A program made the translations under genes and the position numbers. The notes beneath the pieces were generated by a model, which did not search any database, was not told the origin of the DNA, and saw nothing but the letters and a program-made list of their open reading frames with translations. Of a stretch of 64,000 bases of DNA, positions 1 through 7,109 are shown in pieces (within the stretch, counting starts at the first letter, position 1; every line of letters starts with the position of its first letter). This DNA is from CAWDYA01 sp963806495 (GTDB lineage: Bacteria; Acidobacteriota; Polarisedimenticolia; JACPZX01; DASXTC01), in the NCBI GenBank assembly GCA_963806495.1, contig CAWDYA010000006.1, forward strand, positions 186,001-250,000, written 5' to 3'.

Positions 1-770
1 CGCGCCATGGCATTGGTGTGGTTGATGGGGAACAGCGGGTTGGCGCGGTCGCGCCGTGCGGTGGCGTCGAAGGTCGTGTGGTGGAGCCGGTCGCCGAGCA
101 GCCGCCGGGCGATGCGATGGTAGGAGGGTTTGCGGTCCGAGTCGAGCGGGACGTCGCCGGCGGCGTGACGGCTCAGGACGGCCAGACAGCGGCGCACGGC
201 GAGGTCGGAGTGGGAGGGGCGTCGGCCGTGGAGCTTTTCGAAGGCGGCGCGGCGGGCCTTCTGGCGCGCGGTCATGCGGCCGCGCCGGCGCAGCGGGGCG
301 GTGGCCAGCGAGGCGATGAAGTAGGAGTGCTTGTCGATCAGGATGGGCACGGTGACGGGCTGGTAGCGGTTCGACTCGAAGGTCTCCAGCTCGTCGAGCT
401 GGAAATGACCGCGCAGACCATGCCGGCCCATCACCGCGCGCTGCTGGCGAAGGGCGTGATGTCCGAGCCGGGCGAGCTTGCGCGAGACGGTCTTGCGATT
501 GACGCCGAGCAGCCGGGCGGCCCCGCGCAGACTGACGCCGTTGCAGAGAAGATGCAGGAGACGGGCGTCGACGTGGGGTTTTTTCTGCCGGTAGGCGTAG
601 CGGAAGGTCATCAGCGAGAAGGTGAGTCGGCACGAGCGGCAGCGATACCGGACGAGAGGCCTGGGAAAGGACGCGGAGCGGTACACACCGTGTCGACGGG
701 CAAAGCCTCGCTGGCGTCGTTGGTTGAAGGGGCAGCCACGGCGGGGGCAGAAGGGAGGGGTGAAGGCCAT
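1..770 (-). CDS. IS1/IS1595-like DDE transposase, partial (cut by left edge)
   Basis: The minus strand is open from an ATG at 770 to the window edge (256 codons, no stop). The N-terminus has a zinc-ribbon-like arrangement (CPRRGC, then YRCRSC about 40 residues later, followed by LTFS). A helix-turn-helix follows (GAARLLGVNRKTVSRKL, about residues 80-96). Then comes the start of a DDE catalytic core with a first Asp in HFQLDELETFES and a probable second in PLDSDRKPSYH. The third acidic residue would lie beyond the edge. Zinc ribbon plus HTH plus DDE is the layout of IS1- and IS1595-type transposases; which family this belongs to cannot be settled from the fragment. A ribosome-binding site GGAGG lies 10 nt upstream inside a palindrome. 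It would catalyse transposition of its own element. The terminal inverted repeat of the element was not identified. Confidence 0.75.
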   Translation of the reverse strand, partial: MAFTPPFCPRRGCPFNQRRQRGFARRHGVYRSASFPRPLVRYRCRSCRLTFSLMTFRYAYRQKKPHVDARLLHLLCNGVSLRGAARLLGVNRKTVSRKLARLGHHALRQQRAVMGRHGLRGHFQLDELETFESNRYQPVTVPILIDKHSYFIASLATAPLRRRGRMTARQKARRAAFEKLHGRRPSHSDLAVRRCLAVLSRHAAGDVPLDSDRKPSYHRIARRLLGDRLHHTTFDATARRDRANPLFPINHTNAMA

Positions 771-773
771 CGG

Positions 774-785
774 GGAGGTACCTCC
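774..785. repeat. 12-bp perfect palindrome containing the transposase ribosome-binding site
   Basis: The sequence is GGAGGTACCTCC. On the minus strand its first half is the GGAGG that precedes the transposase ATG at 770, and its second half is an anti-Shine-Dalgarno-like ACCTCC. Self-pairing could dampen translation of the transposase, a common strategy in insertion sequences. That function is inference. Confidence 0.5.
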
Positions 786-794
786 GGCGAAAGG

Positions 795-816
795 GCGCCT
801 GCGGGAGCGCAGGCGC
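795..816. repeat. 9-bp stem, 4-nt loop inverted repeat upstream of the transposase
   Basis: The arms GCGCCTGCG (795-803) and CGCAGGCGC (808-816) are perfectly complementary around a GGAG loop. It lies in the 5' region of the transposase gene, about 25 nt before its start codon. No T-run follows on either strand, so it is not a typical intrinsic terminator. It may be a leader hairpin or part of the element's end. Confidence 0.4.
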
Positions 817-923
817 ACGACGCCGGTGGGCATAGAAAGGAACGTGCCAAAGGACAGCGAGCCCCGGCACAGCACCAAGTCATTCGTGAGACAGGGCTTG
901 CCCGATCAACAGCCCACGGGCCC

Positions 924-941
924 CTGTCCGCCGGCGGACAG
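924..941. repeat. 18-bp perfect palindrome
   Basis: CTGTCCGCCGGCGGACAG reads identically on both strands. It lies about 150 nt upstream of the DUF4097 gene and about 150 nt upstream of the divergent transposase. It could be an operator for a dimeric regulator or part of an insertion-element end. No function can be assigned. Confidence 0.4.
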
Positions 942-1092
942 ACCGGACACATCCGCCCCATACACCCGATCACATCGCTTCACACCCATGGGGGGCATTT
1001 TCAGACGGATCCACGCTCCTCGGCAGGCCGTGCCGAACCTTTCCCCGGGCTGCTGCGTCATCCTTCATACGTGCGTCTGGAGGGGATGGAGC

Positions 1093-2304
1093 ATGAAGAA
1101 ACGCTCGACGGCCGTCTTGATGTCCCTGTGTTTCGGTCTCGCGGGTGCCCTGGGTCTCGCCGCGGTCTTCGTGACACTCGAAGATACCCTGCGCCCGGGG
1201 CACCAGGTGACCCGTCATATCGATCGGAGCCTGCAGGCCGGCGGCCGGCCCGTTCGGGTGGAGGGGCAACTGGCTCACCTCGCCGTCGTGGCGGGGCCGG
1301 GGGATCTCGTGAGTCTCTCCGCCGACGTGACGGCCTGGCTGCCCGACCGGGACGACGGGGACGCCGGCGCGCAGGAGACCGTCCCGCCGGAGATCGAGGT
1401 CCTGGAGAGCGACGACCTGATCACGATACGCCATCGGCCGACCGAGAGGCATGTGGCCGGGTTCCTCACGATCAGTCTCGACCGGGACGACGTCGACCTG
1501 AGGCTCACGGTCCCTCGCGGCACCTCCGTGGAGATCGACAACAGCTACGGCGAGATCAGCGTCCGGGGTGTCGCCGGGCCCCTCTCGGTGCGCAGCGCCT
1601 CGTGCGGGATCGAGATCCAGGACGCCGCGGGCCCCGTCCGGGTCGAGAACAGCTACGGTGACGTCACGCTGGCGCACATCCTCGGGGAGGTGACCGTCTC
1701 GAACACCTCGGGCGGCATCACCGCCGGCGACATCGAAGGGAGTGCCAGACTCGAGACCCGCTACGGGCAGATCGAGGTGAAGCGCCTCGTCGGGAGCCTC
1801 GAGGCCTCCTCCGGAAGCGGCGGCGTGACGGCTTCCGGGATCTCGGGCGACGTCACCGCGCGCTGCAGCTACGGCAGCGTGCAGGCCGAGGAGATCGGCG
1901 GCCGGCTGGAAATCGACGGAACGAGCGTGGACGTGGACGCCCGACGGGTCGCCTCGGACGCGGACATCAGCACGAGCTATGGCCGCATCGCGCTCGACGG
2001 GGCTGGCGGAGCCGTCCGGCTGCGCAACCAGAGCGGGCCTGTGGAGGTGAGGGGGCTGTTCGGTGCGGCGCTCACGGCCGAGCACCGGGTCGAGACGTCG
2101 TATTCCAGCGTCACTTTCGGCTGGCCCCGCGGTCGGGCCGTCTCGTACGATCTCGAGTCATCCTACGGCACCATCGCGTCCGATCTGCCCGGTCTCACCC
2201 GCGAGGAGGGACCGCGCGACGCCCTGTCCGGCTCGGTCGGCGAGGGGCCGGCCCGGATCACCATCGTCTCGAACAACGGCGACATCCGCCTGCTGGAGGA
2301 ATAG
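1093..2304 (+). CDS. DUF4097-type beta-repeat protein, exported
   Basis: 403 residues. The start ATG follows a purine-rich GGAGGGGATGG. Residues 1 to about 25 form a signal peptide or signal anchor. From about residue 130 the protein is a regular series of short beta-strand repeats, each marked by a Ser/Arg-Tyr-Gly step (NSYGEIS, NSYGDVT, RYGQIE, CSYGSVQ, TSYGRIA, SSYGTIA) roughly every 40 residues. This is typical of the DUF4097 (adhesin-like right-handed beta-helix) family, which is usually cell-envelope associated and often sits beside anti-sigma factors or small membrane proteins. Here the next gene encodes a small Cys-rich membrane protein but has its own promoter. Molecular function is unknown. 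Confidence 0.8.
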   Translation: MKKRSTAVLMSLCFGLAGALGLAAVFVTLEDTLRPGHQVTRHIDRSLQAGGRPVRVEGQLAHLAVVAGPGDLVSLSADVTAWLPDRDDGDAGAQETVPPEIEVLESDDLITIRHRPTERHVAGFLTISLDRDDVDLRLTVPRGTSVEIDNSYGEISVRGVAGPLSVRSASCGIEIQDAAGPVRVENSYGDVTLAHILGEVTVSNTSGGITAGDIEGSARLETRYGQIEVKRLVGSLEASSGSGGVTASGISGDVTARCSYGSVQAEEIGGRLEIDGTSVDVDARRVASDADISTSYGRIALDGAGGAVRLRNQSGPVEVRGLFGAALTAEHRVETSYSSVTFGWPRGRAVSYDLESSYGTIASDLPGLTREEGPRDALSGSVGEGPARITIVSNNGDIRLLEE

Positions 2305-2323
2305 CGCGCCGGCCGGCTCGCGC

Positions 2324-2329
2324 TATAAT
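2324..2329 (+). promoter_or_regulatory. -10 element TATAAT, 8 nt before a start codon (leaderless promoter)
   Basis: A perfect TATAAT stands 8 nt before the ATG at 2338. There is no ribosome-binding site and no clear -35 box. Transcription would start at or next to the A of the ATG. Confidence 0.65.
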
Positions 2330-2337
2330 CCGGTTCC

Positions 2338-2619
2338 ATGAGAGTCTCCAAGCGGCAGGCCTGGCTGCTCACCGTTCTCGGGATCGCGGTCGTCATCGTC
2401 CTTTTCGTCATGTCGACCCGCAGTCTGGGGAAGTACTCCTGCGAGGTGTGCATGACATACGCGGGAGGCACCCAGTGCCGCACCGCTGTCGGGGCCACCG
2501 AGCAGGAGACGGTCCGGACCGCGACCGACAACGCCTGCCAGTACCTGGCATCCGGGATGACAGAGGGGATCCTCTGCGGCCGTACGCCGCCGCAGAGTGT
2601 CACCTGCCGTCCGAACTGA
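2338..2619 (+). CDS. Small membrane-anchored Cys-rich protein, unknown function
   Basis: 93 residues. One N-terminal membrane segment (about residues 8-26) is followed by an exported domain with six cysteines, among them SCEVC and CGRTPP. Pairs of this kind usually form disulfides outside the cytoplasm. The start is fixed by a TATAAT 8 nt upstream, so the transcript is probably leaderless. It lies 33 bp after the DUF4097 gene on the same strand and ends 18 bp from the convergent dipeptidase gene. I do not recognise a named family. Confidence 0.65.
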   Translation: MRVSKRQAWLLTVLGIAVVIVLFVMSTRSLGKYSCEVCMTYAGGTQCRTAVGATEQETVRTATDNACQYLASGMTEGILCGRTPPQSVTCRPN

Positions 2620-2637
2620 GGGGTCGGTCGTCGCGCG

Positions 2638-3915
2638 CTACCCGCCCGTGGCCTGGAGCTCCCGGGCGATGCGGTCGACATCGGACCAGACCCTCAGCAG
2701 GTTCTCGCCGCTGATCTTGCGGACGTCGTCGGGCGAGTACCCCCTCTCCAGCAGGGCCCGGATCAGATGGGGGTAGCCGCTCACGTCCTTGAGCCCTGTC
2801 GGCAGCGAGTCGCCCACACCGTCGAAATCGGAGCCGATGCCGACATGGTCGACGCCCACGAGCTCCACGACATGGTCGATGTGCGCCACCACGTCGCTGA
2901 CATCGGCGTAGACCTTCGGGTGCTCCTTCCAGTACTGCGTCTCGAACTGCTTCCACTCGTCCGCATGCTCGTCGATGTGGTGGGCCTCGCTGTATTCCTT
3001 GCGCGCCGCGAAGAACGCCGCCGACTGCTCGTTGGCCGCCTTCGTCAGGAAGGACGAGCCGAAGTTGATCTGTATGACGCCGCCGTTGGCGGCCAGGGCC
3101 TTGATCAGATCGTCGTCCATGTTCCGCTCCCAGCCGGGCGTGAAGGCACGACAGGAGGAGTGCGAGGCGATGACCGGCGCGCGCGTGATTTCGAGTACCT
3201 GGCGCGCCGCTTCGTCCGAGACATGGGAGATGTCCACCATGATGCCGACCCGGTTCATCTCGGCCACCACGTCACGGCCGAACGGGCTCAGGCCGTTCCA
3301 GGTCTTCTCGTCGGCGTACGAGGAGTCGCAGATCCGGTTGTTCTCCGAGTGCGTGAGAGTGATGTAGCGGATTCCGCGGTCATGGAAATGCGCGACGTTC
3401 GCCAGATCGTCCTCTATCGGCGCGCCGTTCTCCATCCCCATCGGCAGCGAAATGAGGCCGTGGGCGAAATTCGTCCTGACCTCCTCGGGGCTGCGCGCGA
3501 GGGCGAACTTGTCGGGCCAGCGCCTGGCGAACGACTCCACCATGTCGATGAGGCTATCGGCGAGATCCTTCGCCCCGCCGGTTTCCTGGTACTCGGCGGG
3601 CACGTAGATCGACATGAACGCGGCATCGAGCCCTCCCGAACGGGCGCGCGGGTAGTCGAAATCACCGTCCTCCGTGCGGACCGAGATATCCTCCATCTTC
3701 TCGCGCAGGCGGTACGGCACGTCGATGTGCGTGTCAACGAGGATCGCCTCGTGGGCCAGCTGCTCCGCGTCCGGGTCGCCGGCCGTCTCCGTCCGCGTGG
3801 GCGGCGCGACGCTGCATCCTCCCTGCAGCATTCCGGCCCCCGTGATCAGCACCAGGACCACCACAAGCCGCAGATCTCTCCCGGAAGAGCGGGCTCCATC
3901 GACATCGTCGGGCAT
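2638..3915 (-). CDS. Membrane dipeptidase (peptidase M19), lipoprotein
   Basis: 425 residues. An N-terminal hydrophobic stretch ends in a lipobox with Cys34 (LQGGC), so the mature protein should be lipid-anchored outside the inner membrane. The M19/renal dipeptidase signature follows: VDTHIDVP near residue 63 (His and Asp zinc ligands), GMENGAPI (bridging Glu), DISHVSD and ASHSSCRAF (two His), and GIGSDFDGV (Asp). These proteins are TIM-barrel di-zinc enzymes hydrolysing dipeptides, including some with D-residues. Its role may be peptide turnover in the periplasm. A ribosome-binding site GGAGGACAGG precedes the ATG. The downstream end is convergent with the small membrane protein gene. Confidence 0.9.
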   Translation of the reverse strand: MPDDVDGARSSGRDLRLVVVLVLITGAGMLQGGCSVAPPTRTETAGDPDAEQLAHEAILVDTHIDVPYRLREKMEDISVRTEDGDFDYPRARSGGLDAAFMSIYVPAEYQETGGAKDLADSLIDMVESFARRWPDKFALARSPEEVRTNFAHGLISLPMGMENGAPIEDDLANVAHFHDRGIRYITLTHSENNRICDSSYADEKTWNGLSPFGRDVVAEMNRVGIMVDISHVSDEAARQVLEITRAPVIASHSSCRAFTPGWERNMDDDLIKALAANGGVIQINFGSSFLTKAANEQSAAFFAARKEYSEAHHIDEHADEWKQFETQYWKEHPKVYADVSDVVAHIDHVVELVGVDHVGIGSDFDGVGDSLPTGLKDVSGYPHLIRALLERGYSPDDVRKISGENLLRVWSDVDRIARELQATGG

Positions 3916-3962
3916 CCTGTCCTCCCCCCCGTCATGACCGGACGTTTCACGACCGTCGCCGC

Positions 3963-4562
3963 TCAGCCTCGTCCCGCGCCGACGCGCCGGACGAGGCTCT
4001 GGACATCATCGAAAATCTCCTCGGCACGGGACGCCGCCCCGTGATAGTCCTCCGAGACGATCAGATTGCGGACTTCCTCGAGACTCCGTTCCGCCTGCGA
4101 GAGGTCGTCGTCGAAGCGCTCCGACGAGGCGTGCCGTCCTCTCGGCACGGGCGCGATCAGCAACGCGGCCCACGCATGGTCGATCGCCGAGGCAGCCGCC
4201 TCGAGCGCCTCCCTCGCCTCGCGTTCCGCCTGCCGCTTGCCGGAGTCCGCGGCCACCCGCGCCGCCTCGGCGTCCGCGTCCGCCAGCGCCAGCAGATCGA
4301 TCAGCCTGCCGTACTCGCGCATCACGCCGAATCTCGCCCGCTGGCGCGCCAGCTCCTTCTCGGCTACCTGCATCGCCTCCTCGGCCGCCGCCAGCTCCTC
4401 GGGAGCCCAGATCTCCGCGTGGCTGACGTCGCGCAGGTTCGACACCGCGAGACGCGTGCGGGTGAGCTGCACCACCGGTGGATCGGCGCAGGAACCGGCC
4501 GCACCGGCGGCCAGGACGATGATGACGCCGATGAGGATGAGCTTGCGTCTCGAGCCTGCCAT
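3963..4562 (-). CDS. Coiled-coil envelope lipoprotein, unknown function
   Basis: 199 residues. A signal peptide ends in AAGSC, a weak lipobox. The rest is an Ala/Glu/Arg-rich helical region (about residues 50-195) with heptad-like spacing, predicted to be coiled coil. It resembles DUF4398-type periplasmic helical proteins, but this is a similarity of character rather than a secure assignment. Transcription probably starts from a TAGAAT element at 4586-4591, giving a leader of about 20 nt. It is encoded 47 bp upstream of the dipeptidase gene on the same strand and may be co-transcribed with it. Confidence 0.65.
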   Translation of the reverse strand: MAGSRRKLILIGVIIVLAAGAAGSCADPPVVQLTRTRLAVSNLRDVSHAEIWAPEELAAAEEAMQVAEKELARQRARFGVMREYGRLIDLLALADADAEAARVAADSGKRQAEREAREALEAAASAIDHAWAALLIAPVPRGRHASSERFDDDLSQAERSLEEVRNLIVSEDYHGAASRAEEIFDDVQSLVRRVGAGRG

Positions 4563-4585
4563 CTGCCCCCGCCCAAAAGGGTCCC

Positions 4586-4591
4586 ATTCTA
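4586..4591 (-). promoter_or_regulatory. -10-like element TAGAAT for the coiled-coil lipoprotein gene
   Basis: TAGAAT on the minus strand lies 23 nt before the ATG at 4562. The same hexamer stands before the ketosynthase gene (61956-61961) and upstream of the topoisomerase VI B gene (17771-17776), which supports its use as a -10 box. Confidence 0.45.
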
Positions 4592-4620
4592 GCGCGTCAC
4601 GCGGCGGGTTGCTCCACCGG

Positions 4621-5421
4621 ATGCATCACGCCATATTCGAGCCGATGCCTCGAGTGACCTTCGGAGAGACGATTGAGATCCAGTATGCCAGCCCGAGCCA
4701 GATGGTGGAGCACCTCTCGGGCGTCGCCGCGGGCGGTCTGCTGGCCCTGGACTCAGACAGCGGCGCCTGCCCGACACCGGGCCAGAAGCGCGAGGTCTGC
4801 CTTCACGTCCCCTGGCTCGGACGATCCATCACGGTGAGCGCCACCCGGGTCGAGGCGGCGCGCGCCGGCGGGAGCGGCAGGATCCTGCTGAGACTCTCGG
4901 ACGGCCCTCACGACACCCTGGCCAGGCTTCTCGAGACCGTGGCGCGCCTGAAGGGCGGCGATCTCCTGCACGACGCGCCGGGCGAGCTGCCGCCCGAGCA
5001 GCGCGTGCGGGCCATGAGCCCGAGCCTCAAGGTGATGCTGGCTCCGAAAGCGAACGCGGAAGAAAGGAACATCCTCGCGCGCGAGGCGGATCCTCGCGTC
5101 ATCGAGATGCTGTTCCAGAATCCGAGCCTCACCATCGACGAGGTGCGGCGTCTGGCGGGCAAGCTCACCCTCAACCACGCCCACTTCACCCGCATCGCGC
5201 GGAACCCTACCTGGATGGCGGACGAGATGGTGCGCACCGCCCTCGTGCGCAACCCGCGGCTGCCCGAATTCGTCGCGGAGATGGTGATGCCGATGATCTC
5301 CACGACGGTGCTGAAAGGAATGGTGGAGTCGATGAACACCACCGCGGCCTCTCGCCGGGTCGCCACCCGGATCCTCCTCAGCCGCGGCGTCGTGGTCAGC
5401 GCGAGACGCAATACCTTCTAG
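4621..5421 (+). CDS. Protein of unknown function, possibly PilZ-like N-terminal domain
   Basis: 266 residues, no signal peptide. Residues about 10-110 look like a small beta-barrel of the PilZ type (SGVAAGGLLAL followed by basic beta strands), but the RxxxR signature is not evident. Residues about 150-240 form a helical region with repeated asparagine-proline steps (QNPSLTIDEVRRLAG, IARNPTWMADEMV, LVRNPRLPEF) like degenerate HEAT repeats. Start choice is uncertain: ATG 4621 has no good ribosome-binding site and ATG 4645 is an alternative. It is divergent from the coiled-coil gene. No function is assigned. Confidence 0.6.
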   Translation: MHHAIFEPMPRVTFGETIEIQYASPSQMVEHLSGVAAGGLLALDSDSGACPTPGQKREVCLHVPWLGRSITVSATRVEAARAGGSGRILLRLSDGPHDTLARLLETVARLKGGDLLHDAPGELPPEQRVRAMSPSLKVMLAPKANAEERNILAREADPRVIEMLFQNPSLTIDEVRRLAGKLTLNHAHFTRIARNPTWMADEMVRTALVRNPRLPEFVAEMVMPMISTTVLKGMVESMNTTAASRRVATRILLSRGVVVSARRNTF

Positions 5422-5464
5422 CGCGCACTTCTCACCAGGCGTCGTGGCGAGACCGAGCAGCGGG

Positions 5465-7060
5465 CTAGTCGGCCTCGCCGGCGCGCGCGATCTCGTCGGC
5501 CGCGCCGTGGCGGGCGGCGCTCACCGCCGCCACGCACAGACCTGTCACCAGGCCGAAGATGATCAGCCCGGTGAGCTCCAGCCAGCCACCCACCCCGTCC
5601 GGCGAGAGCAGGCGGACCATCGCTCCGGTGAGATCGAATCCACCCGGCGCTCCCGCCCTGCCTGCTTTCAGGGCGTCCAGCGCGGCGGCCAGCAGCATGC
5701 CCGCGGCGGTCCCGGCGATACCCCCTGCCACGCCGCGTGAGACGAGCGCCCCGAGCGACAGCGGTCGGCGGGCATGGGGAGGCTCCACAGTGAAATGCGG
5801 CTCCCGGGTCCCGATCGGGACGAACCGGTACAGGAGAATCATGCCGGGCAATCCCGCGAGCAGCGTGCTCCAGAAGAACGCCTCCCACCCGATCGCGTCG
5901 ACCATGAATCCGCTGATCGGCCCCGCGACGATGCGGGGCAGGCCGAAGAGGCTCGAGAAAAGGGCGTACTGGGTCGCCGAGAACCGCTTCTGCGTCATGC
6001 GAAGCAGCAGAACCGCGAAGGCCCCCGTGCCAAGACCGCTCGAGAAGTTGTCGAAGCCGGTGGCCGAGTACATGAGCAGACGATCCACGCCGGCGCGCGC
6101 GACGAAGACGTATCCGATGTTGGAGAAGATCTGAAGGAGCCCGAAGCACCAGAGGGAATGCCCCAGCCCCATCGTCGTGGTGAGCATTCCCCCGAGGAGC
6201 GTCCCGAGCAGCGTGGCGACCAGACCGACGGTGGCCAGGGCCACGCCCCGGTCGAACTCGTCGTACTTCATGTCCACCAGGAACGGCCTCAGGAGCGCGA
6301 ACGCAAGGTTGTCCGCGAACTTGTAGAAGAAGACGAACGCGAGTATCTCCAGCGCCCGGTGCCGCCCGAGGAACCCCAGGAACGGATACCAGACCGCCTC
6401 CTTCAGCGTGCGCGGCGCGAGCGGAACCCCCGGCGGCTCGGGCGCCTTCACCGTCACCAGGATCATCGGCAGATACAGCAGCGCCAGACAGAGGTTCACG
6501 AGGGGCCAGGAATAGCTGCCGGCCAGCGTGATGCTCAGCCCACCGGCGATGTACATGGCCGCGCGGTACACCGCGGTCTTGGCTCCGACGGCGACCCCCT
6601 GCTCCTCCGGACGCAGGACATCCACGGTGTAGGCGTCGTAGGCGACATCGTGCGTCGCCGAGGCGAACGCGATCGAGAGCGCGAGCGCGCCGACCACCCA
6701 GGGAGCATCGGGATTGTCGCCCACGCCCGCGAGCGCCAGCATCAGGGCGAAGAGCGCCACCTGGCTCAGGGCGATCCAGCCGCGCCGCCGCCCGAGCCAT
6801 CCGAGGCGGTATCGGTCCATCAGGGGCGACCACAGCACCTTGAACGACCAGGGCGCCTGCGCGAGGGTGATCAACCCGACGACCCGTATGTCCATCCCGG
6901 AGCTGCGCATCCAGTCCGGAATGGCGATCCAGACGAGCCCGAGCGGCATGCCCGAGGAGAAGGAGAGCAGCGTGACGGAGGCCGTCCTCCACGAGGTCAT
7001 CGCCCGGAGGAGGCTCTCGAAGGTTCCCGGTCGGGTGGGTTGGCTGGCGGCTCCGGTCAC
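5465..7060 (-). CDS. AmpG-like major facilitator permease
   Basis: 531 residues with about 12-14 hydrophobic segments across the length. The N-terminus (SFSSGMPLGLVWIAIPDWM, then an ALSIAFASATHDVAYDAY segment) matches the AmpG branch of the major facilitator superfamily. AmpG imports anhydro-muropeptides for cell-wall recycling in Gram-negative bacteria. The C-terminal extension after about residue 430 is longer than in classical AmpG, so the substrate may differ. Translation begins at GTG 7060, fixed by a TATCAT element 8 nt upstream and no ribosome-binding site. Confidence 0.75.
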   Translation of the reverse strand: MTGAASQPTRPGTFESLLRAMTSWRTASVTLLSFSSGMPLGLVWIAIPDWMRSSGMDIRVVGLITLAQAPWSFKVLWSPLMDRYRLGWLGRRRGWIALSQVALFALMLALAGVGDNPDAPWVVGALALSIAFASATHDVAYDAYTVDVLRPEEQGVAVGAKTAVYRAAMYIAGGLSITLAGSYSWPLVNLCLALLYLPMILVTVKAPEPPGVPLAPRTLKEAVWYPFLGFLGRHRALEILAFVFFYKFADNLAFALLRPFLVDMKYDEFDRGVALATVGLVATLLGTLLGGMLTTTMGLGHSLWCFGLLQIFSNIGYVFVARAGVDRLLMYSATGFDNFSSGLGTGAFAVLLLRMTQKRFSATQYALFSSLFGLPRIVAGPISGFMVDAIGWEAFFWSTLLAGLPGMILLYRFVPIGTREPHFTVEPPHARRPLSLGALVSRGVAGGIAGTAAGMLLAAALDALKAGRAGAPGGFDLTGAMVRLLSPDGVGGWLELTGLIIFGLVTGLCVAAVSAARHGAADEIARAGEAD

Positions 7061-7068
7061 GGAGCGGG

Positions 7069-7074
7069 ATGATA
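7069..7074 (-). promoter_or_regulatory. -10 element TATCAT, 8 nt before GTG (leaderless promoter)
   Basis: TATCAT on the minus strand is followed by 8 nt and the GTG at 7060 of the AmpG-like gene. No Shine-Dalgarno sequence fits between them. Confidence 0.55.
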
Positions 7075-7109
7075 CGGTCTGAGCCCCCCGGCGTCCACCC
7101 GCGGGTTCG

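Larger units (their letters stand above)
771..1092. other. Non-coding interval between transposase and DUF4097 gene
   Basis: About 320 bases without a convincing gene. It holds the palindrome at 774-785, the hairpin at 795-816 and the palindrome at 924-941. The right end of the insertion element should lie here if the element is intact, but no paired terminal repeat can be recognised because the left part is outside the window. Confidence 0.5.

Noticed and set aside
18..1661. Long plus-strand open frame through the transposase and DUF4097 region
   Set aside because: It is antisense to the transposase, then out of frame with the DUF4097 protein. Its composition is that of a shadow frame in GC-rich DNA, with no motif.
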